Source: Auriscalpium vulgare
Lineage: Eukaryota > Basidiomycota > Agaricomycetes > Russulales > Auriscalpiaceae
Length of the DNA stretch: 64,000 nt
Assembly (NCBI GenBank): GCA_019915015.1
Contig: JAHBBC010000004.1
Location: 1,426,001-1,490,000 of the forward strand
Direction: 5' to 3'
A model generated the notes under the pieces. It had not been told where the DNA came from. It ran no database searches and saw nothing but the letters and a program-made list of their open reading frames with translations. A program made the translations under genes and the position numbers. Below are positions 20,459 through 32,279 of the stretch, piece after piece (within the stretch, counting starts at the first letter, position 1; each line of letters begins with the position of its first letter).

Positions 20459-21742
20459 ATGACGGACGTCGTCTCTGACGCATTCGAATGGGTCTCTCAT
20501 ATTTGGGGAAGTCAACCAAGGTGGACGGTAGAGCCATCCATTGCGCTCATCGAGCAGCTTGCACGGCAACACCTCCACCTCCCCGCTCAAGCTCCCTGCA
20601 CCATCACCTTCTTCGCAGAGGGCGGCTTTAACAAGCTCTACGATATCAAGGCTCCCGCTCGCAGGTACCTCATCCGCGTGGCGCTGCCGGTAGAGCCACG
20701 GCGGAAGACACTTAGCGAGGTTGCGACGATCGAGTTCGTCCGTCAGCGCTGTACCGAGCTCGTCCCAAGGGTGCTCGCTTACGACGCCTGCACCGACGCA
20801 CAGGTAAATAGTCTTGGATTCGAGTGGATGATCATGGAGAAATTACCGGGTACGGTGCTTGAAGAGCGGTGGAACGAGATCTCATGGGAGGCAAAGGAGC
20901 AGCTCGTCAAAACCCTCGTCGGCATCATCGGCAAGCTGCACGACCACCCGCTGTCTGGCATCGGGAACATTTATCCGCCCCAGGAAGGCGCGCTGACACC
21001 GGCACCGACGCCCGCCGTCGACCGCATCGTCGCAATGGCTTTCTTCTGGGACAAACACTCTGATCAGGATGTCCCACGCGGGCCCTTTCACTCCAGTCAC
21101 GACTGGCTCGCTGCCCGTCTCGCATTCGTCTTAAACGACGCTGCCGAAACCCTGCGCACGTCCGAAGACGAAGACGACCGCGAAGAGGCGGTCGAGACGC
21201 AGGAGGCGGCCCAGCGTCTTGCACGCCTGCTCCCCAGACTCTTTCCCTTACACGCCGATGGCGACGAGCCCGAGCGCACAATCATCTACCACGACGATCT
21301 CTCCTTTCACAACCTGCTCGTTGATGACGCCGGACGATTGACGGGCATCGTCGACTGGGAGTGCGTCTCCGCGCTCCCGCTCTGGAAGGCGTGTCAGCTC
21401 CCGTCGTTTCTCGTCGGGCGCGCGCGTGCAGAGCGTCCTGATGCGGAGCTGTACGCCGTGGACGAGGATGGGACGCGCGAGCTCTATGACGAGCAGCTGC
21501 GCGAGTGGGAACTGACGCAGCTCCGCGTAGTCTTCCTCGAGGAAATGGAACGCGTGCGACCGGTGTGGGTACGCGAGCATCGTTCGGCCGGGCAGCGGGC
21601 GGACTTCGAGCTCGCGCTCACTCACTGTGATGGCGAGTTGACGAGACGTCGTGTATGCAGGTGGATAGACCGTGTTGAGGAGATTGGTGACGAGTTAGAT
21701 ATGTCGCAATACGTGTCCCTTCGTGACGAGCTGTTGATCTGA
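20459..21742 (+). CDS. Long APH-family phosphotransferase (kinase-like)
   Basis: This is an intronless 427-codon gene of the phosphotransferase enzyme (APH) family, longer than and distinct from the three short paralogues nearby. The N-lobe shows FFAEGGFNKLYDI (residues about 50-62), a glycine-containing loop, then RYLIRVAL with the Arg-flanked strand. EWMIMEKLPG marks the hinge. An acidic low-complexity insert (EDEDDREEAVETQEAAQ) sits around residue 240. The catalytic loop YHDDLSFHNLLVDDAG is near residue 277 and the metal-binding IVDWECVSALPLWKACQLPS near 297. The usual HGD of the loop is HDD here, and the catalytic Asp is kept. The C-terminus is helical. The substrate is unknown. The promoter block upstream is duplicated at 17.5 kb. 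Confidence 0.9.
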   Translation: MTDVVSDAFEWVSHIWGSQPRWTVEPSIALIEQLARQHLHLPAQAPCTITFFAEGGFNKLYDIKAPARRYLIRVALPVEPRRKTLSEVATIEFVRQRCTELVPRVLAYDACTDAQVNSLGFEWMIMEKLPGTVLEERWNEISWEAKEQLVKTLVGIIGKLHDHPLSGIGNIYPPQEGALTPAPTPAVDRIVAMAFFWDKHSDQDVPRGPFHSSHDWLAARLAFVLNDAAETLRTSEDEDDREEAVETQEAAQRLARLLPRLFPLHADGDEPERTIIYHDDLSFHNLLVDDAGRLTGIVDWECVSALPLWKACQLPSFLVGRARAERPDAELYAVDEDGTRELYDEQLREWELTQLRVVFLEEMERVRPVWVREHRSAGQRADFELALTHCDGELTRRRVCRWIDRVEEIGDELDMSQYVSLRDELLI

Positions 21743-22259
21743 CGACCTCGAATAGTACTTGTATCCATATATTCATGCGGCATCTGTATACACTGGGTCG
21801 GACTCCTGCATTCAATGATGTGCCGTGGTGCCAGTTACCAGTACCGGTGATGAAAGCCTGCCCGCTCGTGCTACTAACGAATTAAGAAGACGGGACAATA
21901 TTATATCACACGTGGGCCCCTTAATACGGCCGCCTGGCGAAATGGCATCGCGTCTGAGCTCGCGAAGGTCGAAGCTGTCAACTCTGCCTCGGGGACACTA
22001 GGCCGACCCTGAAGCCAACTTCTCCTTTCCACGTCTGAGATCGCGCGCGCGCACTCTGAATTCTGTCCTAGGAAATGGGGCATGTGCTGCTGCAAGCGAC
22101 CGCGGTGCTCGCCACACAGGCGCCCGCGTTGAGTCCTGCGAAACCGCCGAGCTGTTGTTCAACGTTCAACCACAACCTGTGCTTTTGTAAGTCACATATA
22201 AAGGGCTGTGACCAATGCTAACTGACATAGCTGGCAAGCAATAGGGATCCAAGCTGGCC
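21743..22259. repeat. Intergenic with a partial copy of the APH1 3'-flank repeat
   Basis: 22,003-22,078 (ccgaccctgaagccaac...tcctaggaaatgg) matches 17,545-17,613. An extra gcgcgc run is present here. The end (about 22,185-22,230) looks like the 5'-UTR intron of the next kinase gene (gtaagt...gacatag). Confidence 0.6.
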
Positions 22260-23077
22260 ATGAGTGACCGCGGCGAGTCTACGGCGACTGAGACCGAGGC
22301 GGTAAGCGGTCCTTCCAAAATTGTTGGTTATTAGTCTGACATAAGTATCGCAAGGCCCCGCCCGAGCAAGAAGAGCGCCACGAATGGCAAACCCACGAGA
22401 AGAAGTACATGGACATCCAGAACAGCGAGGGCGGAGTCTTCATCAAGCGCAGCGTGACGCGGGACGAGTGGTGGAACAACATCTACGGCACGCTCATCGT
22501 GCCGCCCATGCCGCTGGAGCGCATCAAGAACGAGGCCGCGGCGATCGAGTACATCCGGACACACACGAATATCCCGGTGCCGATCGTGCGCTGCAGCTTC
22601 GAGGACAGAGGGTGCCACTACATCGTCACCGACATCGTGCCGGGGGTGCAGATGGCGAAGCTCACGGAGAGCCAGAAGATCGTCGTGTTGATGGAGGTGG
22701 AGGAGCACCTCGCGACAATGCGTAGCATCAAGTCGACCACCATGGGCGGATTCCTCGGGAAAGCGTGCCTGCCGTACCGCCTCGCCGCGATGCGCATTCC
22801 GCTCGACGAGCTCCAGACGATGCGGTTCAAAGAGAGCGTGCCGTACGAGCTCGTGCTGTGCCACAACGACCTATCGCAGCACAATATCATGGTCGACGAG
22901 TCCACTTTGAAGATCACGGCGATTTTGGACTGGGAGTACGCCGGGTTCTATCCCAAGGACTTTGAGGGCGCCTTCTACAAGCGGCCAGGGCCGTCTGGTG
23001 CACTGGAAGGGGAGGTCAATGACGAGGAGCTACTCCTGGCCATGTTGGAAGAATGCAAGAGGAAACCGGGGGAGTAG
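22260..23077 (+). CDS. APH-family phosphotransferase (kinase-like), paralogue 3
   Basis: Exon 1 is 22,260-22,301 (MSDRGESTATETEA) and exon 2 starts at 22,355 with APPEQEERHEWQTHEKKYMD, giving 254 residues. It lacks the KPKDEDPGAIG linker of paralogues 1 and 2 but shares the core: EGGVFIKRSVTRDEWWNNIY, HTNIPVPIVRCSFEDRGCHY, catalytic loop HNDLSQHNIMVDE (Asn instead of Gly) and ILDWEYAGFYPKDFE. It is the most diverged of the three and shows no 3'-end homogenisation. Repeat R2 copy 2 starts about 360 bp downstream. The substrate is unknown. Confidence 0.87.
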
Positions 23078-23433
23078 GTATCGGTGATGTTACCAGTGCG
23101 TCGAGCTCAGAATATACAGCTTCGAGCGCGAGGTCTGGTGGTCCCTGAAGGGGCGCATACAGCCAATTGTCGTCATCCGTACTCTCGGAGGACCGACAGC
23201 AAGATGAGGGCGAGCCAGTCGAGGCAGGGTGTCCGACAAACATACGCTGCCTTGCGCATTCCCCCTAGATCGTCTGATTGTGGATGCGTTTGAAGTCGCA
23301 ACCCAATGCCAGCGCGGTGTCTGCACTCTTGCCACAGCTTTCCACAGCCTGAAGTGAGAGCAAGTGATACAGTGATATTGAAGAGTAGACGGGCCTCCAA
23401 GACCATAGACGGGCCAGGTTAGTATATCATATG

Positions 23434-24001
23434 TCCGCAAGCCGTGGCGAATGCCGAAAACGCGCCGGGTCCGGGAGAACCAAACAACACACAATATCCA
23501 CTTTAGCGCCTCCGCCACTGGCTCTTACCGCGGTACTGAGTACTTCACAGCAGTCATCTATCTTCCACCGCCTTACCCTTCGCGCCAATATAACATCCAG
23601 CGTGCCTCGGATTTGACATGGGCATCTAGCAACGCGCACGCAGACAGTCGCCTCGGCATGTGTCCTGCGCATCGATATCTACGCATTCAAGCAGATGTGC
23701 AGATCATTGGGAATATCCTTGGCGGTGCCTCGGACGGCAGCGACATTCAAATTCGTGCTCGCGAGGGTGCCGCGCTCGGCGCTTGCAGGCGGAATCTTAG
23801 TTTCTCATGATGACCGGGCGAGCCAGTCAGTAGTGGCTCGCCCAACTCGGGTTTCAGGTGTCCGTGTCTTTCCCCTTAATTTTTTCGGGGTAGTCTCCTC
23901 ACCGACGTTTGACTCAGACAGCGCGCGCGAGAGCTTCCTTACACTTGCATAGCAGCCGCGTGCCTTAGGCCGCATTCACATGGGAAGTTATGTGGCTAAC
24001 A
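23434..24001 (+). repeat. Direct repeat R2, copy 2
   Basis: The repeat nearly matches 17,725-18,281. It has a small insertion (ctcttaccgcggtactga) and lacks ctgtggatgacc-type bases found in copy 1. A short third fragment (gtggctcgctcaactcgggttt) is at about 29,780. Copy 2 ends at the same gtggctaac where copy 1 runs into R1. Confidence 0.85.
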
Positions 24002-24156
24002 AAGTCGCAGAACTGAATGTGGGCTCGAAGGAGACCACATGATGGATGCGGCGCCGAGTTTATCGCCAAAGAGGGTATTCGAGACGCTCGCCGACTCGCT
24101 TGGATATATGCGCATGCCTCATAAAGCAAATATCCACATGCGACTCGCACAGAACC

Positions 24157-25946
24157 ATGGCGAACGACAACCCACTCCTCGCGCTCGCAGCAATTATCTC
24201 CTCCGGTGCTCTGGCCCTCAACGATGCGTATGCCAAACGAGGCCTCTCATTCCCCTCCCTCAACGCACCCTTCCGTCCAGGACCTCTTGACGATGACCAG
24301 GGTCTCGCTGACACGACACGGTTGATCGTGGCCGCTGCGCACCAGATTATTGCAACCGTGCGCAGCCCGATGGAGACAATTCAAGACTACTGTCCAGCTA
24401 TGTATATGTCGTCTTCCCTCCGCTTCGTGGAAGAGACGCACATCGCAGACGTGCTAAAGGACGCACCCCAGGTACGTGCCGCGCAAGCTGGCTGAGTGTC
24501 TGTGCTGATGCCATGTGTCTACAATCCGCAGGGCATGCACGCTGATGACATTGGCACAAAGACCGACGTGGATGGGGTCAAAATCGGTACGTACCCACCA
24601 TCGAATTGGACGCGTGTCGCTGATGGTCGTTTGTTCGCAGCCCGCATACTCCGCTACCTCGCCTCGCGCCATGTATTCAAAGAAGTTACCCCGAACGTCT
24701 TCGCTAATAACCGGGTGTCATCCGTTCTGGTGAAGGCGTGCCCGCTTGAGGAGCTCAAGGCCAAGTGAGTTCTTTTCGCGATATCCTATGATGTGCCCCA
24801 TCGACCAGGACTCTCCAGCTCGCTGACCAGATACGAGGGCGCCCCGGCCGCCGCGTTTGTGGGCCACGTGTACGTCGTCGCGGGATTCTCGAGGCGGATG
24901 ACGCTCACTCACTCCAGGACCGACGAAGCCTTCAAGAGCTCTGGGCACCTATCCTCGCATATCATCGAGTCGAAAGACTACGATGCGCCATTCAATGCGG
25001 CATACAATACCCAGGCGTCTCTATGGGAGTGGTACGAGGAGCCTGACAACGAGTGGCGAGGCCGACGCTTCGCAACCGCCGTGAAGGGCGGCGGCGATCG
25101 GTTTCCCGCAAGTATTTTTGTCGACAGTGGGTCTGCGTTACTTGCGCGCAGAATATGGTCTGATAAAGAGTCATGCAGGTCTTGATTGGAAGGCGCTCAA
25201 GCCTGAGAGCGTGGTGGTCGATGTTGGCGGAAACGTCGGCAGTGTCACGCTCACCCTTGCAGCAGCATTCCCTCATCTCAAGTATGTCGTTCAGGATCTG
25301 AAGCTCGTTATCGAGAACAATGCGCAGAAGGCAAGTGCACCATGTGCTCATCCGACTTCATGAATTGCGGGTTAATTGTCCTTAGTTCTGGGAGGACGAG
25401 GCACCTGAGCTCGTATCGAATGGCCGAGTCATTCTACAAAGTGCGTACGACGAGATCTATAGGCCTCGACCATCTAACACCGCCTCAATGCGCAGCGCAA
25501 GATTTCTTCCAACCGCAGTCCGTGAAGCAGGCAGACGTCTACTTCCTGCGTCTCGTCCTCCACGACTGGCCCGACTCCACGAGCGAGATCATACTCAAGA
25601 ATCTGCGCTCCGTCGCCGCCCCGCACACCAAGCTCGTCATATATGAAATGATCATGCCGCACGCATGCCCCGACGACTCAGGATCGCCGTCGCCGCCGTT
25701 CCCACTCCTCGCAAATTCCGGGCTCCCTCTTGGTGGGTTCCTCACGATGGTAGATCTCCAGGTGGGTGGTCAGTCTACAGACGACGCTGGCGTGAAACTG
25801 ACAGAGGACTTTTGCAGATGATGACATTGTTCAATGGCCAGGAGCGCACTTTCACGCAGTTCGTGGAGCTTGGCGCGCGGGCGGGCTGGAAGTTCGAGCG
25901 CGTCAAGCCGGGCATGCTCTCGGCGTTCATCTTCACCGCCGCGTAG
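24157..25946 (+). CDS. SAM-dependent O-methyltransferase 1 (plant COMT-like fold)
   Basis: The enzyme is predicted to transfer a methyl group from S-adenosylmethionine to a hydroxyl of a small, probably aromatic, acceptor. The start at 24,157 gives MANDNPLLALAAIISSGALA. The N-terminal helical dimerisation part includes LIVAAAHQIIATVRSPMETI. The middle reads YEGAPAAAFVGHV, WEWYEEPDNEWRGRRF, then the SAM loop VVVDVGGNVGSVTLTLAAAF. The catalytic-base region is YFLRLVLHDWPDSTSEII (His in LHDW), followed by LLANSGLPLGGFLTMVDLQ and the end RTFTQFVELGARAGW...FIFTAA-stop. There are about eight exons. One intron (donor gcaagt at 25,331) is GC-AG where its paralogue has GT. The paralogue is inverted at 30.5-32.3 kb. 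Confidence 0.92.
25331..25385 (+). other. GC-AG intron in O-methyltransferase 1
   Basis: After ...NNAQK the donor reads aag|gcaagt and the acceptor is ccttag before FWEDEAPELVS. Only this choice keeps the frame and aligns with paralogue 2, where the same position has aag|gtatat. Confidence 0.75.
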
Positions 25947-26783
25947 ATCCTCAAGTCACTGTCTGATGATTTCTGCTCTTCTGACTATATTAGCATCGAG
26001 GTCGTCTGGGTGGTGTGTTCTATATCCACCGACTTGTTCATTTTGCATTGTTGTCTATACTGGCGCCCTCAGCCACCGTGTGATCACAGATTGCATACGT
26101 CTCACTACCGAGCGCAAGCTTTGATGATTTGCCCGTCAACACGGAACTGGAAGAACGAGATGACATATGCTTGATGACGCTCGGAGGCACAGCGAGGCGT
26201 CTGGCAGGGGCTGGTCATGGTGTTGGCTATATATGCGGTGTGGCGTTTTCGGGGTATTAGATCAAGCCACAACACGCTGGAGAGTCAGATGCCATCCTCC
26301 AATTCTGTCGATCAAATGCCTAAGTGGCAGCAGCACTGCGACGTCTATGAAGCCCATGCGGTTTTCGACGCGCGCATGCTATGTTCGTACACTGGCCAGC
26401 GATGCCCTCGGATCTCCTCCCTTTTTTTATATGCATAGCTTTACTTTGTTGGCAAGGGCGCCCTTCACCGCCCGTGTACTATCGCTCATGCGCCGTACAG
26501 TGGTGAGAAACGCACGGCATATGTTCAATTCGAGAGTGGGTCACGGGCTGGACCACAATAGATATGTCTGCCGTGAGAGAGCGTTTGTGCCCACATCCTA
26601 CGAGTCGCAATCCAAAATCATATAAGTAAATATACCGGTCATCATGAGGCATAGCCAGCCCGAAATTCCAGCCATAAGACAATCCGAGGTCAAATATACA
26701 GTATCAGAGTGCAAATCCACGTTTCTCCGGCGGCATCTCTGTCCTGAACTCAGTCCTCCGGGAGACAATGTTTGGTGGACATT
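25947..26783. other. Intergenic; no gene recognised
   Basis: This is the convergent 3' space between O-methyltransferase 1 (+) and DUF6534 gene A (-). Bases from about 26,660 (caatccgaggtcaa...) match the 3' flank of DUF6534 gene B near 33,857. Confidence 0.45.
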
Positions 26784-28431
26784 TCACGCACCGTTTGAGT
26801 CCGTTGCGCCAAGGTCAATGCAGTCGCCGCGCTCCGCTGCGCTGAGCGACTGCATCTTGTACGCGACGCCCGCTGCCGGCGACATCGAATGGAGTACAAC
26901 TGTGTGATCGGACTCCGCTTGTGATCTCTGGACGACAGTCTCGCTGTGGACGTAAACGCGGGTGCCATTCGCAGAGTCGCGTAGCATGATACGACTGTTC
27001 AGGGAGACAAGAAGTGTATTGGAATAGCTAGAGTGCGCGTCAAAAAGTGAAGCAAATACCAAGGGGATATAGGCTACTCACATCTTCCCGAGGACGGCGG
27101 TACTGATGAAAAGCGAATTCTATGAGGACATGGGATACAAGTGTGACACGGGTGCACTTACGGTGTTATGATGTAGGCCGTGTGCTGCATACACATCGTT
27201 AGCTTACAGTCGAACCAGGATGGCGGGAGATGCACATACTGGTAGCGCAACATACAGAGAAAATGCAATGACGGCGACGGTTGCTGCGTCACGTTGAGCA
27301 GGTGATGTATAAGATGCCGCAAGAGAAAGACCGCACCAGATGCAAAGTTCGTCTCGATACACATACGCATGATCTTGGCCAGGATTCGGTTCGAATAGGT
27401 GTGTCGAGTGGTCGCGTACTGCCAGTGAGCAACAGATCTCGTGAGTCACGACAGATGCAGAATTCAGCAGGAATGCGCACCAGCCAAATCATAGAAGCGG
27501 CGATCATCAAATCAGCGATAGCCTCTCCGAGAAGCCAAATCTGCGATGATCATCAAACGCGGGTTTCGCGGGGAATGTAGTGCGACCCACGTAGGTTGAG
27601 GGGGTGGTGAGAGGGGAGTGCACCTGGGCTAAGTGAATGCGATGACCCTGCAAGGGAGTCAGACGGGTACGGAGGCCGACGACAGGACTAGAACGTACGA
27701 CGATGCCGTCAATCATCCCTCCAATGCTCTGGGTAACAGATATCTGAGACACATCCTTTTAGTAGGCTGATGCATGGAAAGGGTGAGGCAGACGAACCAC
27801 GCCCACTATCCCCGAGAGCCACAGGAGCGAAGGCTTGATGACCCAGATGCGGTAGGCATAAAATAATTGAACGATCAAGGAGGTGAACGAGCCAATGAAT
27901 GGCGTATCCAGCGAAGCGATATATGTATCTTGCAGGCGCGCCAAATCTCCAAAGCCAGCCGCGTACCAGTAGAAAGCATCGGCCCCCGTCATGGCTGTCT
28001 GCGCAGTCTCAATGACGAACAAGCCGTATACTACCCGCATTTTCAGCACAACCAGTCAAGCCTACGGGCGATGTCACATACCCAATACCTTAAATTTCTT
28101 CTTGTCCTCGGCAAAGTTGTAGTTGTATGAATCTATAAATGCGGTCACAACGGGGTTCGATGACTGGCAGGGAGTAGATAGACCTACAGACTTGTGCGGC
28201 AAGTACACCGTACAGGCAGAAATTAAAGCATATCCCGAATAGCTGGGCAAAAGGGATGACATGGAAGTTAGTAAAGTATCATCTGACAGCGAGAGGATCG
28301 CCATACCATAGGCGCCGTTCTGAGAACGGTGAAATGTCAGATGGGAGCAATGTTATTGTGTGAAGCACGCACAGGGCAGCGATATTAGGAGGGATCGGAA
28401 GGAGTGGCGGTGCGGACGCGGATGTGGACAT
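26784..28431 (-). CDS. DUF6534-type seven-helix membrane protein A
   Basis: This is a multi-exon gene for a polytopic membrane protein of the DUF6534 group, common and expanded in Agaricomycetes, with no established function. The start is MSTSASAPPLLPIPPNIAA. Spliced exons then give LFGICFNFCLYGVLAAQVYS, YNYNFAEDKKKFKVL, YGLFVIETAQTAMTGADAFY, then LARLQDTYIASLDTPFIGS, the helix LIVQLFYAYRIWVIKPSLLW and LAQVHSPLTTPSTY. Further helices follow, then the tail SNTLLVSLNSRIMLRDSANG, rich in Ser and charged residues, ending TDSNGA-stop at 26,784. It is closest to gene B (34-35.6 kb), with homology extending into the 3' flank. Confidence 0.83.
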
Positions 28432-30478
28432 GTCGCTCGTGCGGGCCTAAGGCAGGAGGCGTAAGGGCAGTGAAGTCGACGTACGGCGAGGACTCTCGCA
28501 AGAGCAGACTTGGAGCAATTATACAAGTTCGGGCGCCTTGACCTGGATCTGTATCGCCCGTGACCCACATCTATCAATTGCTGTTCGGATGAGGCCTAAG
28601 AATATTTGATTTTAGGGATCGCCTGTGACACCTGGGTGAGTCCTGCGCCACATCAACCGGTACACGCGCACCCCAGTAGATCGATGAGATTGTTTGATTG
28701 TCCGAGTCAGATGCATTGAATGTATGCCGAGAGCCTCTGACGCCGCGTGGCGCCCTTATTGATAGCGGGCGCGCTAGAACAGCAATGAGAGCGCATACTG
28801 CGAACAGCAGCATTTTACTTTTACCTTCAGCAAAGTAGATGAGAGGCTCGCGTACTCGAGTAGTGAGCGAACCATCTGCGCAGCTCATCACGTACAATGC
28901 GAGATGTGATATGTCAGTTATACGCCTGGCGTCCCATAGTGAGCTCTGCTTATTTACTAGATCGCTGATTGTGCACCTTATCTGTGATATGCAGGACTTC
29001 ATTTCGCCAACGCCCTGGGAATCGAGGACTGGGCAACGTGCAATAGAGCATCCGAAACCCGCACCGGCAGCTTTCGAATTCCGGACCCATTCGTGCCGCC
29101 TAGGGCAGCTCATTGATTGTACTGAAAGGCACGGTCAGCACGGGACGGTGACATCAGGAGGGAAATAATGATGACCTGTGGGTATGCTGGCCAACAGGTG
29201 AAGCAACTGGACGCTTTGCACGCCCTGTCCAATGCCGATCCGGCGGCGGCGACGGAAGAAGCAGCGTGCACCGCCAAAGTGGATACACGACCACCTTGAG
29301 ATCGTTGGACTGTTCCCAAGCATGCGGCAGCTCAATTTTGATGCGTGTGATCGTGGCGTCGCCTCCTCTCCAGACTATGTGACCCCGAATCCGCCTGCAT
29401 TGCTGCGCCGTTTCCTGCCGAGTTGCTACTGCTGGCCAGCGCGCAGCGCATGCCCACTCTGGCGTCTGTCGGGCGGGGAAGGTGCACGAGAAGCCATAAA
29501 GCGGCTCCGACGCTCATCCTGAGGCGTACTAGGTGGCGCAGGCGCGAGGTGCGGTGAGAGTGCGGCAGCGGTGGAGTGCATCACATGTTTCGGTCAGGTC
29601 GAAAGAAGCCTATTCGGCCCAGGGCGACGGGGTAGAAGTTTCGAATACGTTATCGTGATGGGTGCGCGCGAGCGGCCCAACGGTTGCTGCGAGAACGGAA
29701 TGTATGGTGTTATCCAAGACGACGTGTCTTCGGCACTAGCAGATGTGGATGGTTCTTGATCTTCCCGTGAAGGCAGAGCAAGTGGCTCGCTCAACTCGGG
29801 TTTGCATCCGCGTCTTGAACCAGGCGGTCAATTGAGGAGACGAAGCAAAAGACGACATACAGCAAGGATCTCGGGCGGAAGGCGTGTCATAGTGCAAGCA
29901 GGGCTATCTCAGATGTTTTAGAGTCCTATTTCGTCTCGATACACATCCTGCGAGCTGTTCTGACGGTTAGGGAGTTCCTGTCCTCTAAAGACAGAATACT
30001 TACTTACCGCGGTCGTTGATTCATGTACCAGTTACAGCGGCGACGTCTTGGCCTCTTGGCCTCCTTTTCTGGACAAATACATTGGTATAACTGAAGTTTC
30101 AGTCCAGATTCAATTCAGCAAGGCGATGGGTTGATGAGTGATGTTCTGGAGACTAAGCACGGTTTTCAGAGGTCGAGGAGGAGGTCGAACACGGTGCCGG
30201 CCCTGCCGAACACGGGCCGATCAACAAGCGCCAGAGGATCTTATCTGATTAATGCCTTAGGTCATGTCGACGCGCAGCTTCGAGTCTGACGCCCGTCGCC
30301 ATCGATGGGCGACACCCACGGGCGGGAAATGCTGGTACATTATGTCAGTTGCCTGTGGAGATCGTGCGAGCGCAGCTCAGTCCAAGCACGTTCTTGGTGA
30401 ACATCCAGGAAGCCACCGTTGCAAAAATGATGCTGAAACAATTGTGATGTAAGATACAGCATTGCGTCTGGTATGCAT
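28432..30478. other. Intergenic with a possible gene fragment near 28.9-29.1 kb
   Basis: The plus strand at about 28,985-29,020 reads MQDFISPTPWE, which resembles SFLSPTPWGPGE at about 36,730. Both lie upstream of a DUF6534 gene and so may be remnants of a shared duplicated element. At about 29,774-29,812 is a fragment of R2. Otherwise I see no supported gene. Confidence 0.4.
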
Positions 30479-32279
30479 TCAAGCGGGCGAGAACACGAAT
30501 GCCGGCAGTATGCCCGGCTTGACTGCCTCGAACTTCCACCCCGTGCGCGCGCCAAGCTCCACAAACTGCGTGAACGTCCGCTCTTGTCCGTTCATCAGGG
30601 TGAGCATCTTCAAGTGTGTCAATCAGACGAATCGAACAGTAGATCTGCAGCCCACCTGTAGGTCCATCATAGTGAGGAAGCCGCCGATCGGGAGCCCGAG
30701 GTTCGCGAGCAGCGGGAACGGCGGAGGCGGCGGTCCAGCCTCATCGGGGCACGCGTGCGGCATGATGCTGTCGAACACGACGAGCTTGGTGTCCGGACCG
30801 GCGGCGGCGCGGAGGTGTGTGAGGATCTTCTCGTTCGCGGAATCGGGCCAATCATGGAGGATAAAGCGCATGAAGTATACACTGGCCTGCTTGACAACCT
30901 GAGGCTGGAAGAAGTCCTGAGCTGAGCAGATGGAAAGGTCAGCGCGCGAGGGGGTGAAGCAGCCAATATGCTCATACCTTGTACGGTCACCTGACCGCTG
31001 GAGACGAGCTCAGGCGCCTGGACGGCCCAGAACTGGGGGCAGGTCCGTCAGCCAGTTAAGCGGTACGCGACGCGAATATACCTTCTGAGCATCAAGGGTG
31101 ACGGGCTCCAAATCCTCGACGACGTATTTCAGGTGAGGAAATGCCTTGGCAAGGATCAGTGCGACCGCACCGACGCTACCTCCAACATCGACGACGACGC
31201 TGCCTTCTTTCAGCGACTTCCAGTCAAAGCCTGTGGGGCAGAACCGCTGTAAGCATACAACATGGAAGCCACTCAACACCGTGGAGAACGCACCCTCGGT
31301 GAAAATGCTCGGGGGGAAATGGTCGCCAGCGCCCTTCATACTGGCGGTGAAGCGACGGCCGCGCCACTCGTTCTCCGGTTCTTCATACCACTCCCAGACC
31401 GCCTTCTTTGTTTTGTAGGCCATATTGAAGGGAGATTCGTAGCCCTCCGGGTCGCAGATGTGAGAGGGTATATGCACCGCGCTCGTAAAGACTTCATCCG
31501 CTCTAAAAGAGAGTCAGCGCCCTGTGTCTCTACGAGTGCATAGGGGGCTTACACATGGCCGACAAACGCCGCGGCGGGCGCTCCGTTGTACTTGGTCAAA
31601 GAGCTGGAGGGACTGGTCAACAGTGCACACTTTCTACGCATCGCAAAATGAACACACCCCGGCTTCAGCTCGTCGTAGGGACGCGCCTTCACAAGGAAAG
31701 ACGATACCCGGTTGTTGGCGAACACATTCGGCGTCACTTCTCTGAACACATGGCGAGTGGCGAGATAGCGGAGGATGCGAGCTGTGGACAGTTGAAGATG
31801 AGGAACGCGCCACAATCTGACAATCTAACAGACAAGATACGTACCAATTTTCACGGCGTCTACGTCGACCTTCGCACTGATGTCGTTTATGTGCACACCC
31901 TGTGAATGTACCGACAATCATCAGAATAGATAGCAAAAACAGACTTCAGGGCCTCGTCCATTACCTGCGGCTGGTCTTTCAAGACATCTGCGATGTTTGT
32001 CTGGTCGACAAAGCCGAGCGAGGACGATATGTACACCGCTGGGGCGTAATCTTGAATGGTATCGAGTGGCAAGCGCACGGTGGCGATGATCTGATGCGCA
32101 GCAGCGACGATCAAGCGCGTCGTGTTGGCGAGGTCTTTGTCATTGTCGAGCGGGCCCGGTTGGAAGGGCTCATTGAGGGAAGGAAATGAGAAACCGCGCT
32201 GGGTATAAGCCTCATCGAGGGTGCGCGCACCAGAGGAGATGATGGAAGCTAGAGCAAGGAGAGGGCTGGTATTCGCCAT
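30479..32279 (-). CDS. SAM-dependent O-methyltransferase 2 (plant COMT-like fold)
   Basis: This is the paralogue of O-methyltransferase 1 in opposite orientation, predicted to methylate a small hydroxylated molecule. The start at 32,279 gives MANTSPLLALASIISSGART. It has the same exon plan: LIVAAAHQIIATVRLPLDTI, YNGAPAAAFVGHV, WEWYEEPENEWRGRRF, SAM loop VVVDVGGSVGAVALILAKAF, MRFILHDWPDSANEKIL (catalytic His in LHDW), LLANLGLPIGGFLTMMDLQ, ending FVFSPA-stop at 30,479-30,481. All introns I checked here are GT-AG. The two enzymes flank DUF6534 gene A. Product specificity cannot be read from the sequence. Confidence 0.92.

Noticed and set aside
16588..23077. APH-like kinases as antibiotic resistance genes
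   Set aside because: The APH fold is widespread in fungi with other or unknown substrates; nothing here points to aminoglycosides.
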